Source: Galbibacter pacificus (GTDB taxonomy: Bacteria > Bacteroidota > Bacteroidia > Flavobacteriales > Flavobacteriaceae). Taken from it: a stretch of DNA of 52,490 bases. The notes beneath the pieces were generated by a model. The model was not told where the DNA came from. It searched no databases and saw nothing but the letters and a program-made list of their open reading frames with translations. The translations under genes and the position numbers were made by a program. Shown in pieces: positions 1 through 7,939 of the stretch (its first letter is position 1; each line of letters begins with the position of its first letter). The stretch lies in assembly GCF_029603165.1 (NCBI RefSeq), contig NZ_JAQSVC010000008.1:1-52490 (forward strand), in the 5' to 3' direction.

Positions 1-742
1 TCCCATCCTGAGCCCGTAAATCCTGTGTAAGGGCACTTGAGGCATATTCGGCGAACACGTCAAGATTATTGCTGATCTTATAGGTCCCTTCCACGCTCAA
101 CACTAAATTTTCCTTTGGCAGTACTTTTTTCTGTTCCGGGACCGAATCGATGGAATTAATGGCGTCCTTGGCGTAAAAACCAATAACACCTACCGAATAT
201 TTCTCGGTTTCGTACTCGGTTTTTAGCCCGTACCCCATTCGCTTGTACGCAGGTACCGTTCGCGGATCCTCATTGTCCGGGGTGGCTTTTAGGAGCCGTC
301 CCGCCATGGCACTTACCTTAAACCTTCCTTTGGGGGTAAGGTCCACGCCTCCGCCCGTAAATTGGTGCCCGTTTAGGGTATAGGGCGAAAAGGCCATGTT
401 TACATCGCCAATATGCCCTGTTATCCATTTGTATTTGGGGTGCAGGCTAAGCCTGTTGAAGTTAAAGGGCAATTGGTAATCCAACTTTTCTCCCTGATTG
501 GTAAAGCTGTAACTAATGGGCATTGCAAAACTGTACAACTGCACGTTGAGCGTTCCCTGTAAAAAGTACGTAAACGGCTCGCGCGCACTGTTCTGGTTGG
601 AATTATAGTACACGCTGTTGGCGGCAATATTGCCGGTAACCTTTAGCGGTTTTTCCTGGCCAAATTGTTCCAAATCGACGCTTTGTGCCATGGAAATACC
701 AGCTACAGATAAAAGTAGTATGCAGAGTAGTTTTTGTTTCAA
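1..742 (-). CDS. Outer-membrane beta-barrel-type protein, N-terminal part (C-terminus beyond window)
   Basis: An open frame runs from a TTG codon at 742-740 to the window edge (247 complete codons). An in-frame TAA lies just upstream, so TTG is the only sensible start. It gives a clean signal peptide (LKQKLLCILLLSVAGISMAQ) ending in the AQ typical of Bacteroidota exported proteins. An internal ATG falls inside the signal peptide and would destroy it. The mature part is rich in alternating aromatic/polar stretches (for example FTYFLQGTLNVQLYSF, KYSVGVIGFYAK), as in outer-membrane beta-barrels. I do not recognise a named family. It lies on the same strand as the large secreted-protein run upstream, 228 bp after the 90-aa ORF, and is GC-rich like that run's backbone genes. 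This suggests it is the outer-membrane component of the same locus (inference). Confidence 0.72.
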   Translation of the reverse strand, partial: MKQKLLCILLLSVAGISMAQSVDLEQFGQEKPLKVTGNIAANSVYYNSNQNSAREPFTYFLQGTLNVQLYSFAMPISYSFTNQGEKLDYQLPFNFNRLSLHPKYKWITGHIGDVNMAFSPYTLNGHQFTGGGVDLTPKGRFKVSAMAGRLLKATPDNEDPRTVPAYKRMGYGLKTEYETEKYSVGVIGFYAKDAINSIDSVPEQKKVLPKENLVLSVEGTYKISNNLDVFAEYASSALTQDLRAQDG

Positions 743-970
743 TATTTAGTTAGAATAGATGGAGTTAGCCTATATGGTCGCTGTATTTTGTTTTTGGTGT
801 TTGAAAGGTGGTTATGTTGTGTTTTTTTATTTATTCTTTTGTTTCTATGCTTTTTTGTCTCGTTTTCCCTCTTTTATTGTTTACTTCTTGTTTGACTTTT
901 TAACTATGCTCCACGCAAAGTTGGGAAACCTGAAAGCTTTCGTAATCGCGTAGCGAGGAGAATCATATGA

Positions 971-1243
971 TTATTTCATTTTAGATTGCTTATAACCTTT
1001 TACAAAATATGTCCATGCCATAAATAAAAAAAGAGCAACTAATAAAAACCTCCAGTTGCTTGATTCTAATTTGGCAACGGCATAAACAAGCCCAGAAGTT
1101 TTGGAAGATCCCAGATCAGAGTAACTTCTTTCGCCCATTATTTTTGAAAACCATTTAAAACTTATTGCCAAGGAGAGTAATAAAGAAATTACTCCTAAGA
1201 CAATATGTTCATACCATTTTATTTTATAATTTGATTTTGCCAT
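971..1243 (-). CDS. Small two-helix membrane protein, possible second immunity protein
   Basis: This 90-residue protein has two hydrophobic segments (about residues 13-32 and 65-82), a lysine-rich N-terminus (MAKSNYKIKW) and a basic C-terminus (VKGYKQSKMK). That predicts an inner-membrane hairpin. It starts 7 bp after the stop of the 218-aa gene, so it is probably cotranscribed with the toxin-like gene further upstream. I recognise no family. It is AT-rich like the neighbouring tip genes and unlike the GC-rich backbone. Small membrane proteins at the end of polymorphic-toxin operons are often immunity proteins, but a passenger of unknown role is equally possible. It is followed by about 230 bp of T-rich, apparently non-coding sequence. 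Confidence 0.6.
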   Translation of the reverse strand: MAKSNYKIKWYEHIVLGVISLLLSLAISFKWFSKIMGERSYSDLGSSKTSGLVYAVAKLESSNWRFLLVALFLFMAWTYFVKGYKQSKMK

Positions 1244-1250
1244 AACTTAC

Positions 1251-1907
1251 TTATTTCGAAATGTTTTCCAATTCTTCTTTTGTGTGGTTATCTAAAAACT
1301 CAACTACCTTATTTAAATCCTGTCTACTCCATTCAGGCCACTCTTTTATAAGTTCATTGTATTTAGATTTCAATTGCTCATAATTTGGATTCTGAGACAG
1401 CTTTGATACTATCAAACCATTAATCAATGTTGTTGGAAGATGCATTGATTCATTTAAAACTTTTTGAGAATTAATAAATTTATCAAGTTCATGAATTTCA
1501 GTTAGTTTTTCTAAAAATGGATAAGCCACTTTAGTATAATATTCATACAAATCATTGACCATTTTGGTTATATCTTTTTCTGTTTCAATATCGTATTCTA
1601 AAACAGGAAATTCTCCATTATCAAATAATCTAGTTTGTTTAGTACCATATACGGTATATGGATCTCCTTTCTTCAATCCTCTTTCAAGTAAAATAGTAGC
1701 TAAAAGGTTATTTACTTTTACTGAAGAAATTCCATAATGAAATGTAGAGGGAAAAGTAATATCACTATCAACTATTCCATAACCAATATAATATTCGTAA
1801 TCCTTATCTTTTTTAAATAAAAAACCCTTTCTTTTTTTAAATCCTAATTTTTTAAATTTATCTGATAATTTATTCAATAAGACTCTATTAACCTCTGATT
1901 TTTTCAT
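1251..1907 (-). CDS. Candidate immunity protein (DUF4304-like N-terminus)
   Basis: This is a soluble 218-residue protein with no signal peptide or membrane segment, so it is predicted cytoplasmic. It starts 4 bp after the stop of the 875-aa putative toxin. The N-terminus (KLSDKFKKLGFKKRKGFLFKK) recalls the start of DUF4304-type proteins, which recur as immunity or immunity-like partners; this is from memory and not searched. Next come an alternating hydrophobic stretch (YEYYIGYGIV) and a helical charged C-terminal half ending TKEELENISK. A cytoplasmic protein placed immediately downstream of an exported protein with a nuclease-like C-terminal domain is the classic arrangement of toxin and cognate immunity gene. 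The immunity role is inferred from position and localisation only. Confidence 0.68.
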   Translation of the reverse strand: MKKSEVNRVLLNKLSDKFKKLGFKKRKGFLFKKDKDYEYYIGYGIVDSDITFPSTFHYGISSVKVNNLLATILLERGLKKGDPYTVYGTKQTRLFDNGEFPVLEYDIETEKDITKMVNDLYEYYTKVAYPFLEKLTEIHELDKFINSQKVLNESMHLPTTLINGLIVSKLSQNPNYEQLKSKYNELIKEWPEWSRQDLNKVVEFLDNHTKEELENISK

Positions 1908-1911
1908 TTCT

Positions 1912-4539
1912 TTAAAAATTAATTATTTTTTTAAATATACTATACCCATCAACAGCAACATCATTTACATAAAATTCAACGTTATTACCAATGCTGATTG
2001 GCTCTATCAAGTTATTGCTTTTCACATCAAAAAATTCTAAGGCATTCTTCCCTCTCGGTTTAATGTTTTGAACATTTCCATTTTTTAGAGCATTATAAAA
2101 AGTTTTTTGATTTGGAGTAGACCAGCTATTTACAAGATTGTCTGCTGTCTTTGTACTCAAATTTTGAACAGTACTACTTTTCGCATCAATTATTTTATAA
2201 ATACTCCCATCCTTCACCAGGTTGTCCAACCTACAAGTTATTACATTTCCGTTCTTTAAAGTAATATCTACAGTAATTTGTCTACCCACATTGGTATTAC
2301 CATAAATTTGTCGTAAATATTTGGTAACATTCATTTCATGGTTGGCCCAAAACTTTTTGGTAGTATTGGAGATTGTATTATTTGTTATAGCTATTTCTGT
2401 TTCATTTTCGGCAAAATCTTTTGCCGCTTCTGCCAATTCATCAAGTACATTATTTGTTTTCCCTGAAGCAACATTATTACCTCCATTCGTAGATTCAATA
2501 TCATCAACCCCTTTTTCTATAGCTTCTATTAATTCATCTGCCTTATCATCAGGAATCCCTCTTTTAATAAAGAGCTCCCTTAACTTTTCTTTACCTTTTA
2601 AAATAGCTTCAGATGCTCTCTTTTTAATATAAGGTGAGGAGGTAAGCGCTTTTACTCCATAAGTAATAACCACGTTTAAAGCACAAGCTTCAAAATCAAA
2701 ATCTTCTTTAAAACCTTTGGCATCTGTATAACCATTAATCAAACATGTTCCGGCACCTGAGGTTAGAAGTTCTGTTAATAGACTCTTATATTCAATTGTA
2801 CTTTCTGCTGCAGACCAGCCTACTGACATCCAATTAATGTTTTCTGGTTTAGCTGCTTCTTGAAAGGTTTCATACTGGTCGTCAAGGATATAATTAAAAG
2901 TAGCTTGTAGGCCATAATCTATTATAGCTCCTTGCAATGCATCTTTCCCCTTCTCAGTAATAATTTTCTCAAGCCCGGCTTTGCCTATTTGCTTAGAAAG
3001 TTCTTGCATAAGGAATGGACCAAATTCTACGACCAACCGATAGCCTGAATATGCAATTAGTGGAGCCTCAGCCCACCTCGAAGACCATTCTGCTATAAAA
3101 GGATATGCCGAATTAGTGTTATATTTACTTGTGTACTGATCATAAAAATCTTCATAACTAATCGATGATGCTTGCCCTGCATCTTCACTCGCTATTATTT
3201 GTCTCTTTATACCACTGTATTGTGGATCGTTAAAGACACCATACCGCATTAATAGATCGTTAAGGGAATAATAGTACCTGTCCGTTATTTCTACATAATC
3301 ATCGGATTCTTCATAATCCCAGTCTCCTCCATCCTGAATATAATAATCAAATGAATTTTTATTATAGTTTTCTACATCTAAATCGCCCCATAAATCATAG
3401 ATTGAATAATATGTTGTAAATACATTCTTTCTACCTTCATAATGTCTGGCAACTCCTTTATACGAGAAAGTATCTTTAAATTCTTCTATAGTTTTTATGT
3501 TAAAGTCACTGATGACCGTAATTAACTCTTCTTCAACTTCACAGTTATAGTCCAAACAGTCAGCATTATCTACCACAAAATGTTCACCGTTGTAATTATC
3601 AGTCAGGTAATTGGCGAGTTCTATGAGTTTCTTATCTTCCTCACTGCCTTTTTCTATTTCACCTACATAAAGTTGGTATATTTCAGTTCCGACACCTTCT
3701 TTTAAACCTTCTACTTCGGGAATGTCAATATAATACTCAAGGGCTAGGAGTACACTTTCCATTTGGTCTTCGGAAAATCTGTAGATATTGCTTTTATCAG
3801 GGATTCCCTTATATTTTTGGTATAGTTCCTTTAAAAAGGCTTGATTGATATTTTTTTCCTTCTTTTTAGGATGCATCCCCCATACAAAAAACTGCTTTCT
3901 CAGTGCATCACCTTCATAATTGGCCATTTTCTCATAGGTAAGGTTCATGATATATGGCAGAAAGTGGTTTTTCTTAGGAGACTGTTTAAAACTTGTAGTA
4001 TTGTTATAAATACTGTCTAGGATACCTTTTTTTAACCCAGAGAAGTGTCTCAGGGCAAATCTGGCTTCTCTCAGTTCTTTTTGTTCTGGAGAGCCTGTTT
4101 CTAATGATCTACTGCTTAACTGGCCTTCTATTTCGGTTATGTGTTCATTAACGGTTTTTCCTTTAAATAAAGAAGTGACCTTTAATGTTTTTCCATAATC
4201 GGTGATGGCAGCATAAACTTCATAATCCGGGCTTTCCCTGTTAATGGCAGTTAATTTATCGTTTAAAGCGGTTAGTTTCCGTACATCATATTGCCCCTGA
4301 TACCGGGTAGCATTGATGATATACTTTAGATCTTCCACATCACTCCCTAAAAAGAAAATGTACCAATTATCCCTATTTGATTGTTTGTTCAAACTATACA
4401 GGTAATCCAGTTGCTCTGCTGAACTCTTATATAATTTGTGGTCTACCGTTACAATAGAGTCCTTTTCGGTAGCCCCTACTGTTGTTATGAATAGGAGCAA
4501 CAATAAGGATGCAATGATATTTTTGATAATCCGGGTCAT
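1912..4539 (-). CDS. Exported polymorphic-toxin-like protein with C-terminal PD-(D/E)xK-like domain
   Basis: 875 residues. There is an N-terminal signal peptide (hydrophobic run IIASLLLLLFITTVGA), then a long charged body of unknown family. A glycine/hydrophobic helical stretch at about 485-640 resembles the pre-toxin region of polymorphic toxins. After a low-complexity linker (about 690-725) comes a compact C-terminal domain (about 727-875). In it Asp772 (RLDNL), then Asp785-Ala-Lys787 (KIIDAKSS) match the D...(D/E)xK core of PD-(D/E)xK nucleases. No T9SS C-terminal sorting domain is present, so it must be exported by Sec alone or carried by partners. The start overlaps the stop of the 747-aa gene by 4 bp (ATGA), suggesting translational coupling. 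The gene is markedly AT-rich. Nuclease activity is inferred from a short motif; the rest of the protein has no function I can name. Confidence 0.75.
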   Translation of the reverse strand: MTRIIKNIIASLLLLLFITTVGATEKDSIVTVDHKLYKSSAEQLDYLYSLNKQSNRDNWYIFFLGSDVEDLKYIINATRYQGQYDVRKLTALNDKLTAINRESPDYEVYAAITDYGKTLKVTSLFKGKTVNEHITEIEGQLSSRSLETGSPEQKELREARFALRHFSGLKKGILDSIYNNTTSFKQSPKKNHFLPYIMNLTYEKMANYEGDALRKQFFVWGMHPKKKEKNINQAFLKELYQKYKGIPDKSNIYRFSEDQMESVLLALEYYIDIPEVEGLKEGVGTEIYQLYVGEIEKGSEEDKKLIELANYLTDNYNGEHFVVDNADCLDYNCEVEEELITVISDFNIKTIEEFKDTFSYKGVARHYEGRKNVFTTYYSIYDLWGDLDVENYNKNSFDYYIQDGGDWDYEESDDYVEITDRYYYSLNDLLMRYGVFNDPQYSGIKRQIIASEDAGQASSISYEDFYDQYTSKYNTNSAYPFIAEWSSRWAEAPLIAYSGYRLVVEFGPFLMQELSKQIGKAGLEKIITEKGKDALQGAIIDYGLQATFNYILDDQYETFQEAAKPENINWMSVGWSAAESTIEYKSLLTELLTSGAGTCLINGYTDAKGFKEDFDFEACALNVVITYGVKALTSSPYIKKRASEAILKGKEKLRELFIKRGIPDDKADELIEAIEKGVDDIESTNGGNNVASGKTNNVLDELAEAAKDFAENETEIAITNNTISNTTKKFWANHEMNVTKYLRQIYGNTNVGRQITVDITLKNGNVITCRLDNLVKDGSIYKIIDAKSSTVQNLSTKTADNLVNSWSTPNQKTFYNALKNGNVQNIKPRGKNALEFFDVKSNNLIEPISIGNNVEFYVNDVAVDGYSIFKKIINF

Positions 4540-6779
4540 AACAATATTTTTACAAATGCCATTCTTAATTCTACCTTGAGCTCTTCAATAATTTCGTTAT
4601 CAGATTTATTAGCTGATTTTCCTTCTTTGATGATCTTCATATAATCTATATCAATTGCTTTTGACTGTGAAATGAAATTAGAAATTATTGTTTGGTCTTC
4701 CTTCTCACTAAGCACCTTGGAAAAAAGATATACAGCATACCTTTTTTCAGCATTAAACATATCTTTAGTTGAAATACTTACTTGATCGCTTTCCACTGTT
4801 TGGTCGCCTAAGGTCTCAAATCCAAATTCTACTTCTTCGGATACATCGGAAGGAATATCATCAAGGATAAAACTGTTATAACTGTTCACAATTTCAACCT
4901 CACTATCCCTTCCCTCCCTATACAACTCTCTTATTGCCTTTTTAAGTAGATCAGCGGCTTCCTTTTTAATTTTCTCTATTTCCTCATTAGCTTCATTAAG
5001 ACTTTGTTGTGCGTTTTGGAAATCTTGTTGAGCCTGGTTTGCAGCCTGGGTATCTCCAGTTGAAACAGCTTCATCATAATGCTCTTTGGCATCCAGCATG
5101 TCATTTTTTGCTTCTTCGACCTGCGATACCAGTTCTTGTGGCAAACCTTCATCTTTGATATCCTCCATCAAGGCATTAGTCAAAGCTTCAATATTTTCCC
5201 TCGTAGCCTTATCAATATCCAAGTTCAATAATTCCGTGACAATATCCGCTAACTCCCCAATAGCCTCGGGTATCTCGGCAACAGCATCAAGTTCATCTCT
5301 CACATCGTCCACATTGCCCCAATCGGGGTCATAAGTGGTGTAAAGCGTCCCAGCATACAGCTGGTAATCGGTATTGATGCGGATGTTATTGAATTCTACG
5401 GCTATTTTCGTATCGGCCAGGTAGGGTACTACAATATAACCTGCCCCGCTATAGGTCCCGTTTTGCCCCTCCACTTCTTTTACCGTTACCGGGAAGTCGC
5501 CGGCGGTGAACACCTCGTTGGCAGCAAGGCTTGGTAGCGGGGTTTTGTTGCTGATACGTATTTCGGGGGCTATGCCACAATTATAGTAACTGTCTGCCGT
5601 TTTTATCGGTGTGGTAAATTCCTGTACCGCCGAGTAGGTATACCTCGGTTCCTGATTGGCAACGGGTAGCATACACTGCCCGCCCACACGGAACTCATAG
5701 GTGGTGCCCGGCTCCAGATTATAGATGCGTGCCTGCGGGTTGATGGCGTTGACATCGAACCAAACCGCACCGCGCACTCCTTTCTTTTTGTACTGTACCT
5801 TATACGCCTGGTGGTCCAGGTTGGGCTGCCAGGTGATTTCCTCGCTGTCGCTGCTGAGCGATTTTGCCAAAATAAATTGAGGTGGCTTACAATCAGCAGT
5901 ATACGTAAAATAAAAGATTTCGCTGTACCCATTGTTCCGAAACACGGAGGTCTCGCTGATGCCATCGGTGACCAAGGCGCGTACCCGCCAGGCATAGGTC
6001 TTGTTTTCCAAAAGCGGCGTCTCCCCCGGGCCGTACAACAAGGTATTGTTACGGGTGGTTGTTTGGTACAGGTTCGGGCTCGCCAAGAAAGCGGCCTGTG
6101 GGTCTATCTGTGTGTCCCATAGTTCCCGGAGCTCAAACTCGTACTGTACGTTGGTGGCATTCAGGTGCCTTGGCGTCCAGTTGAAAACAATGTTCTGCGG
6201 GTTCTTTGCCTCTACCAAATCCCCTTTCCTGGGCAGATTCAAAAACGGTGGGTCGTTGACAATAAGGTATGCATTGGCGCACCCCAATTGTGGGTTCGAC
6301 AGCCGTTGACCCGATACCCAATCGAAGACTTCAAAACAGAAACTGTAATTGCCGTCCGGTAGCGGGCTGTTGTATTGCTGCGGGGTGATGCCCTGCAGGT
6401 TCTGCAGTTCGAAATACGGGCGCAGGTCGATATTGGTGAGCCTGAGCGGTACGCCCCCATCGGCAAAGACGGGATTGGTACCGATGACAAAATCGTTGGA
6501 ACGGATATTGAGCCCGTTCCCTTTGATGGTCAGCCGGAACCGGAGCTGCCTGTTGTATTCGTTCACGTCGGTCATGAGCACGTTGGCGATGAGCTTGTCG
6601 CTCTGTGCGGTCACGTAATCGGACAGTTTTAAGCTATAGGGCGGGATAAGCTGCGTGTGTACCTGTACGGGGTAGACCTGGGCCAATCCACTTTTTGAAA
6701 ACAATACGCATAGCAGGACCATTAAAAAGAAATTTCTCTTTTTGATCTTAAAGCCTTGATATTTGAAATTTGTGTTCAT
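4536..6779 (-). CDS. Exported Fn3 (TANFOR-like) protein with variable coiled-coil tail
   Basis: 747 residues. A signal peptide follows a short basic extension (hydrophobic run FFLMVLLCVLF, ending GLAQ). The N-terminal 290 residues are beta-rich (YPVQVHTQLIPPYSLKLSDY) and resemble proteins I remember as annotated TANFOR-domain in Bacteroidota; this was not searched. A fibronectin-III domain lies at about 295-395 (EITWQPNLDHQAYKVQYKK ... TYEFRVGGQC). From about residue 495 the protein changes to a long acidic, helical, probably coiled-coil region with Ala/Gln/Glu-rich segments, ending in a unique 110-residue tail. There is no T9SS sorting domain. Base composition drops sharply at the same place: 5941-6000 is 63% GC by hand count, 4561-4620 is 27%. 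It overlaps the 875-aa gene by 4 bp. It may be the adaptor that carries the toxin-like protein (inference). Confidence 0.8.
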   Translation of the reverse strand: MNTNFKYQGFKIKKRNFFLMVLLCVLFSKSGLAQVYPVQVHTQLIPPYSLKLSDYVTAQSDKLIANVLMTDVNEYNRQLRFRLTIKGNGLNIRSNDFVIGTNPVFADGGVPLRLTNIDLRPYFELQNLQGITPQQYNSPLPDGNYSFCFEVFDWVSGQRLSNPQLGCANAYLIVNDPPFLNLPRKGDLVEAKNPQNIVFNWTPRHLNATNVQYEFELRELWDTQIDPQAAFLASPNLYQTTTRNNTLLYGPGETPLLENKTYAWRVRALVTDGISETSVFRNNGYSEIFYFTYTADCKPPQFILAKSLSSDSEEITWQPNLDHQAYKVQYKKKGVRGAVWFDVNAINPQARIYNLEPGTTYEFRVGGQCMLPVANQEPRYTYSAVQEFTTPIKTADSYYNCGIAPEIRISNKTPLPSLAANEVFTAGDFPVTVKEVEGQNGTYSGAGYIVVPYLADTKIAVEFNNIRINTDYQLYAGTLYTTYDPDWGNVDDVRDELDAVAEIPEAIGELADIVTELLNLDIDKATRENIEALTNALMEDIKDEGLPQELVSQVEEAKNDMLDAKEHYDEAVSTGDTQAANQAQQDFQNAQQSLNEANEEIEKIKKEAADLLKKAIRELYREGRDSEVEIVNSYNSFILDDIPSDVSEEVEFGFETLGDQTVESDQVSISTKDMFNAEKRYAVYLFSKVLSEKEDQTIISNFISQSKAIDIDYMKIIKEGKSANKSDNEIIEELKVELRMAFVKILL

Positions 6780-6811
6780 AGGTGGATCAGGTTCGTACTG
6801 TTAGTTTATGA

Positions 6812-7930
6812 TTATTCTGTTATCGTGATAGAATATTCATTAGTTTCATAAAATTCATCTCCTTGTTCAAAGACTACCCGAATTGAAAATTCTCCGGGAT
6901 GAAATTCATACTCTGATTCAAGCCCTCTAATTACAAGGTGATCCATTCTATGGTATACATTTAAACCAAAAGGATTTTCATAAGGCCTGTCTCCTAACCT
7001 TGAGAAAAATGAACACTTTTGTAAATCAGTTAAATGTTCAACAAAAAAGAAATCATCTGTATCCTTATCCGTAACAAATACTCTTACTTTATTTGATTCG
7101 ATAAAACCTTGCCCTTCATCACCAGTATTGTCGACATTCATAAATGCTCCGCTTAATGCAATATTGTACGATGGTACATTGCCACATGCATAGTCCACTG
7201 CTTCAAGCTTCGTTATTACCGATTCTAAAATTTGCGGTTTTTTGTTATAAACAACCATCACGATATTATGTGCCCTGGAATCATCACTGTTTTTTAAGTT
7301 GAACGATTGTTCATTGCCCACTGTATACTCGATATTATATGTCCGATATATCTCATAGGGGTCATCCGGTATCATATTTTCTGGGATTGTAAAATAAAGA
7401 CTGTCGTTTTCTATCCTAACATTTTCCAACAGCACCGGTTCGGTTGTTACTTCTTCCGGGATAAGCTTCGCATTGATGGCATTGACCTTTGGAGATATGT
7501 TTTTCAACTTAATCGCATGTTCAAAGCCTTCATGTGAAGCCACATTGTATTCAGAAAAATTAGAATTTTGTTCTTCAAAAACCACATCAAAGGGTAATGT
7601 TGTAAATGCCACTTTTTTATCGGATACCTCTCCTGTTTCTGTATCATAAGCAAAGAACTCATAATCAGTATATGGTTCTAACCCTACTTCTCTGTTCTCA
7701 TCGTCATAAACCTGATTTATTTTAGTATCATTTTTCTTTCTGTATGCAATAGCAATACTTGATAATCCGTTAAAGTTTCCTTCCTCATAATCCACTGTTG
7801 TGGCCGAAACATTTGTAACAGTTATGTCCCAAATCGTTTTATCGACTTCTTTAACATCAGGTGTTTCATCATCCTTTGAGCAAGAAAGTAATAATGTAAA
7901 CATCAACAGAAATAATAATTTGTTTCTCAT
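6812..7930 (-). CDS. Lipoprotein of unknown function
   Basis: This 372-residue protein has a classic lipoprotein signal: MRNKLLFLLMFTLLLSC with Cys17 in the lipobox, followed by SKDDE, the acidic start common in surface-exposed Bacteroidota lipoproteins. The first 110 mature residues look like an Ig/Fn3-type beta-sandwich (WDITVTNVSATTVDYEEG ... GLEPYTDYEFFAYD). The remainder is beta-rich and acidic without a family I recognise. It starts 9 bp after the PKD lipoprotein stop and ends 32 bp before the 747-aa gene, so it is inside the operon. It is more AT-rich than the backbone genes on either side and may belong to the exchangeable set. Confidence 0.78.
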   Translation of the reverse strand: MRNKLLFLLMFTLLLSCSKDDETPDVKEVDKTIWDITVTNVSATTVDYEEGNFNGLSSIAIAYRKKNDTKINQVYDDENREVGLEPYTDYEFFAYDTETGEVSDKKVAFTTLPFDVVFEEQNSNFSEYNVASHEGFEHAIKLKNISPKVNAINAKLIPEEVTTEPVLLENVRIENDSLYFTIPENMIPDDPYEIYRTYNIEYTVGNEQSFNLKNSDDSRAHNIVMVVYNKKPQILESVITKLEAVDYACGNVPSYNIALSGAFMNVDNTGDEGQGFIESNKVRVFVTDKDTDDFFFVEHLTDLQKCSFFSRLGDRPYENPFGLNVYHRMDHLVIRGLESEYEFHPGEFSIRVVFEQGDEFYETNEYSITITE

Positions 7931-7939
7931 CTTTAATTT

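Noticed and set aside
759-953. 64-aa plus-strand frame with very hydrophobic translation
   Set aside because: T-rich intergenic DNA upstream of a minus-strand gene; translation is a low-complexity Phe/Leu/Cys run without ribosome-binding or promoter support.
5603-6632. Cluster of overlapping 60-130-aa frames on both strands
   Set aside because: Caused by the high GC of this part of the 747-aa gene, which reduces chance stop codons; none has an independent signal. The composition itself is reported as a finding.
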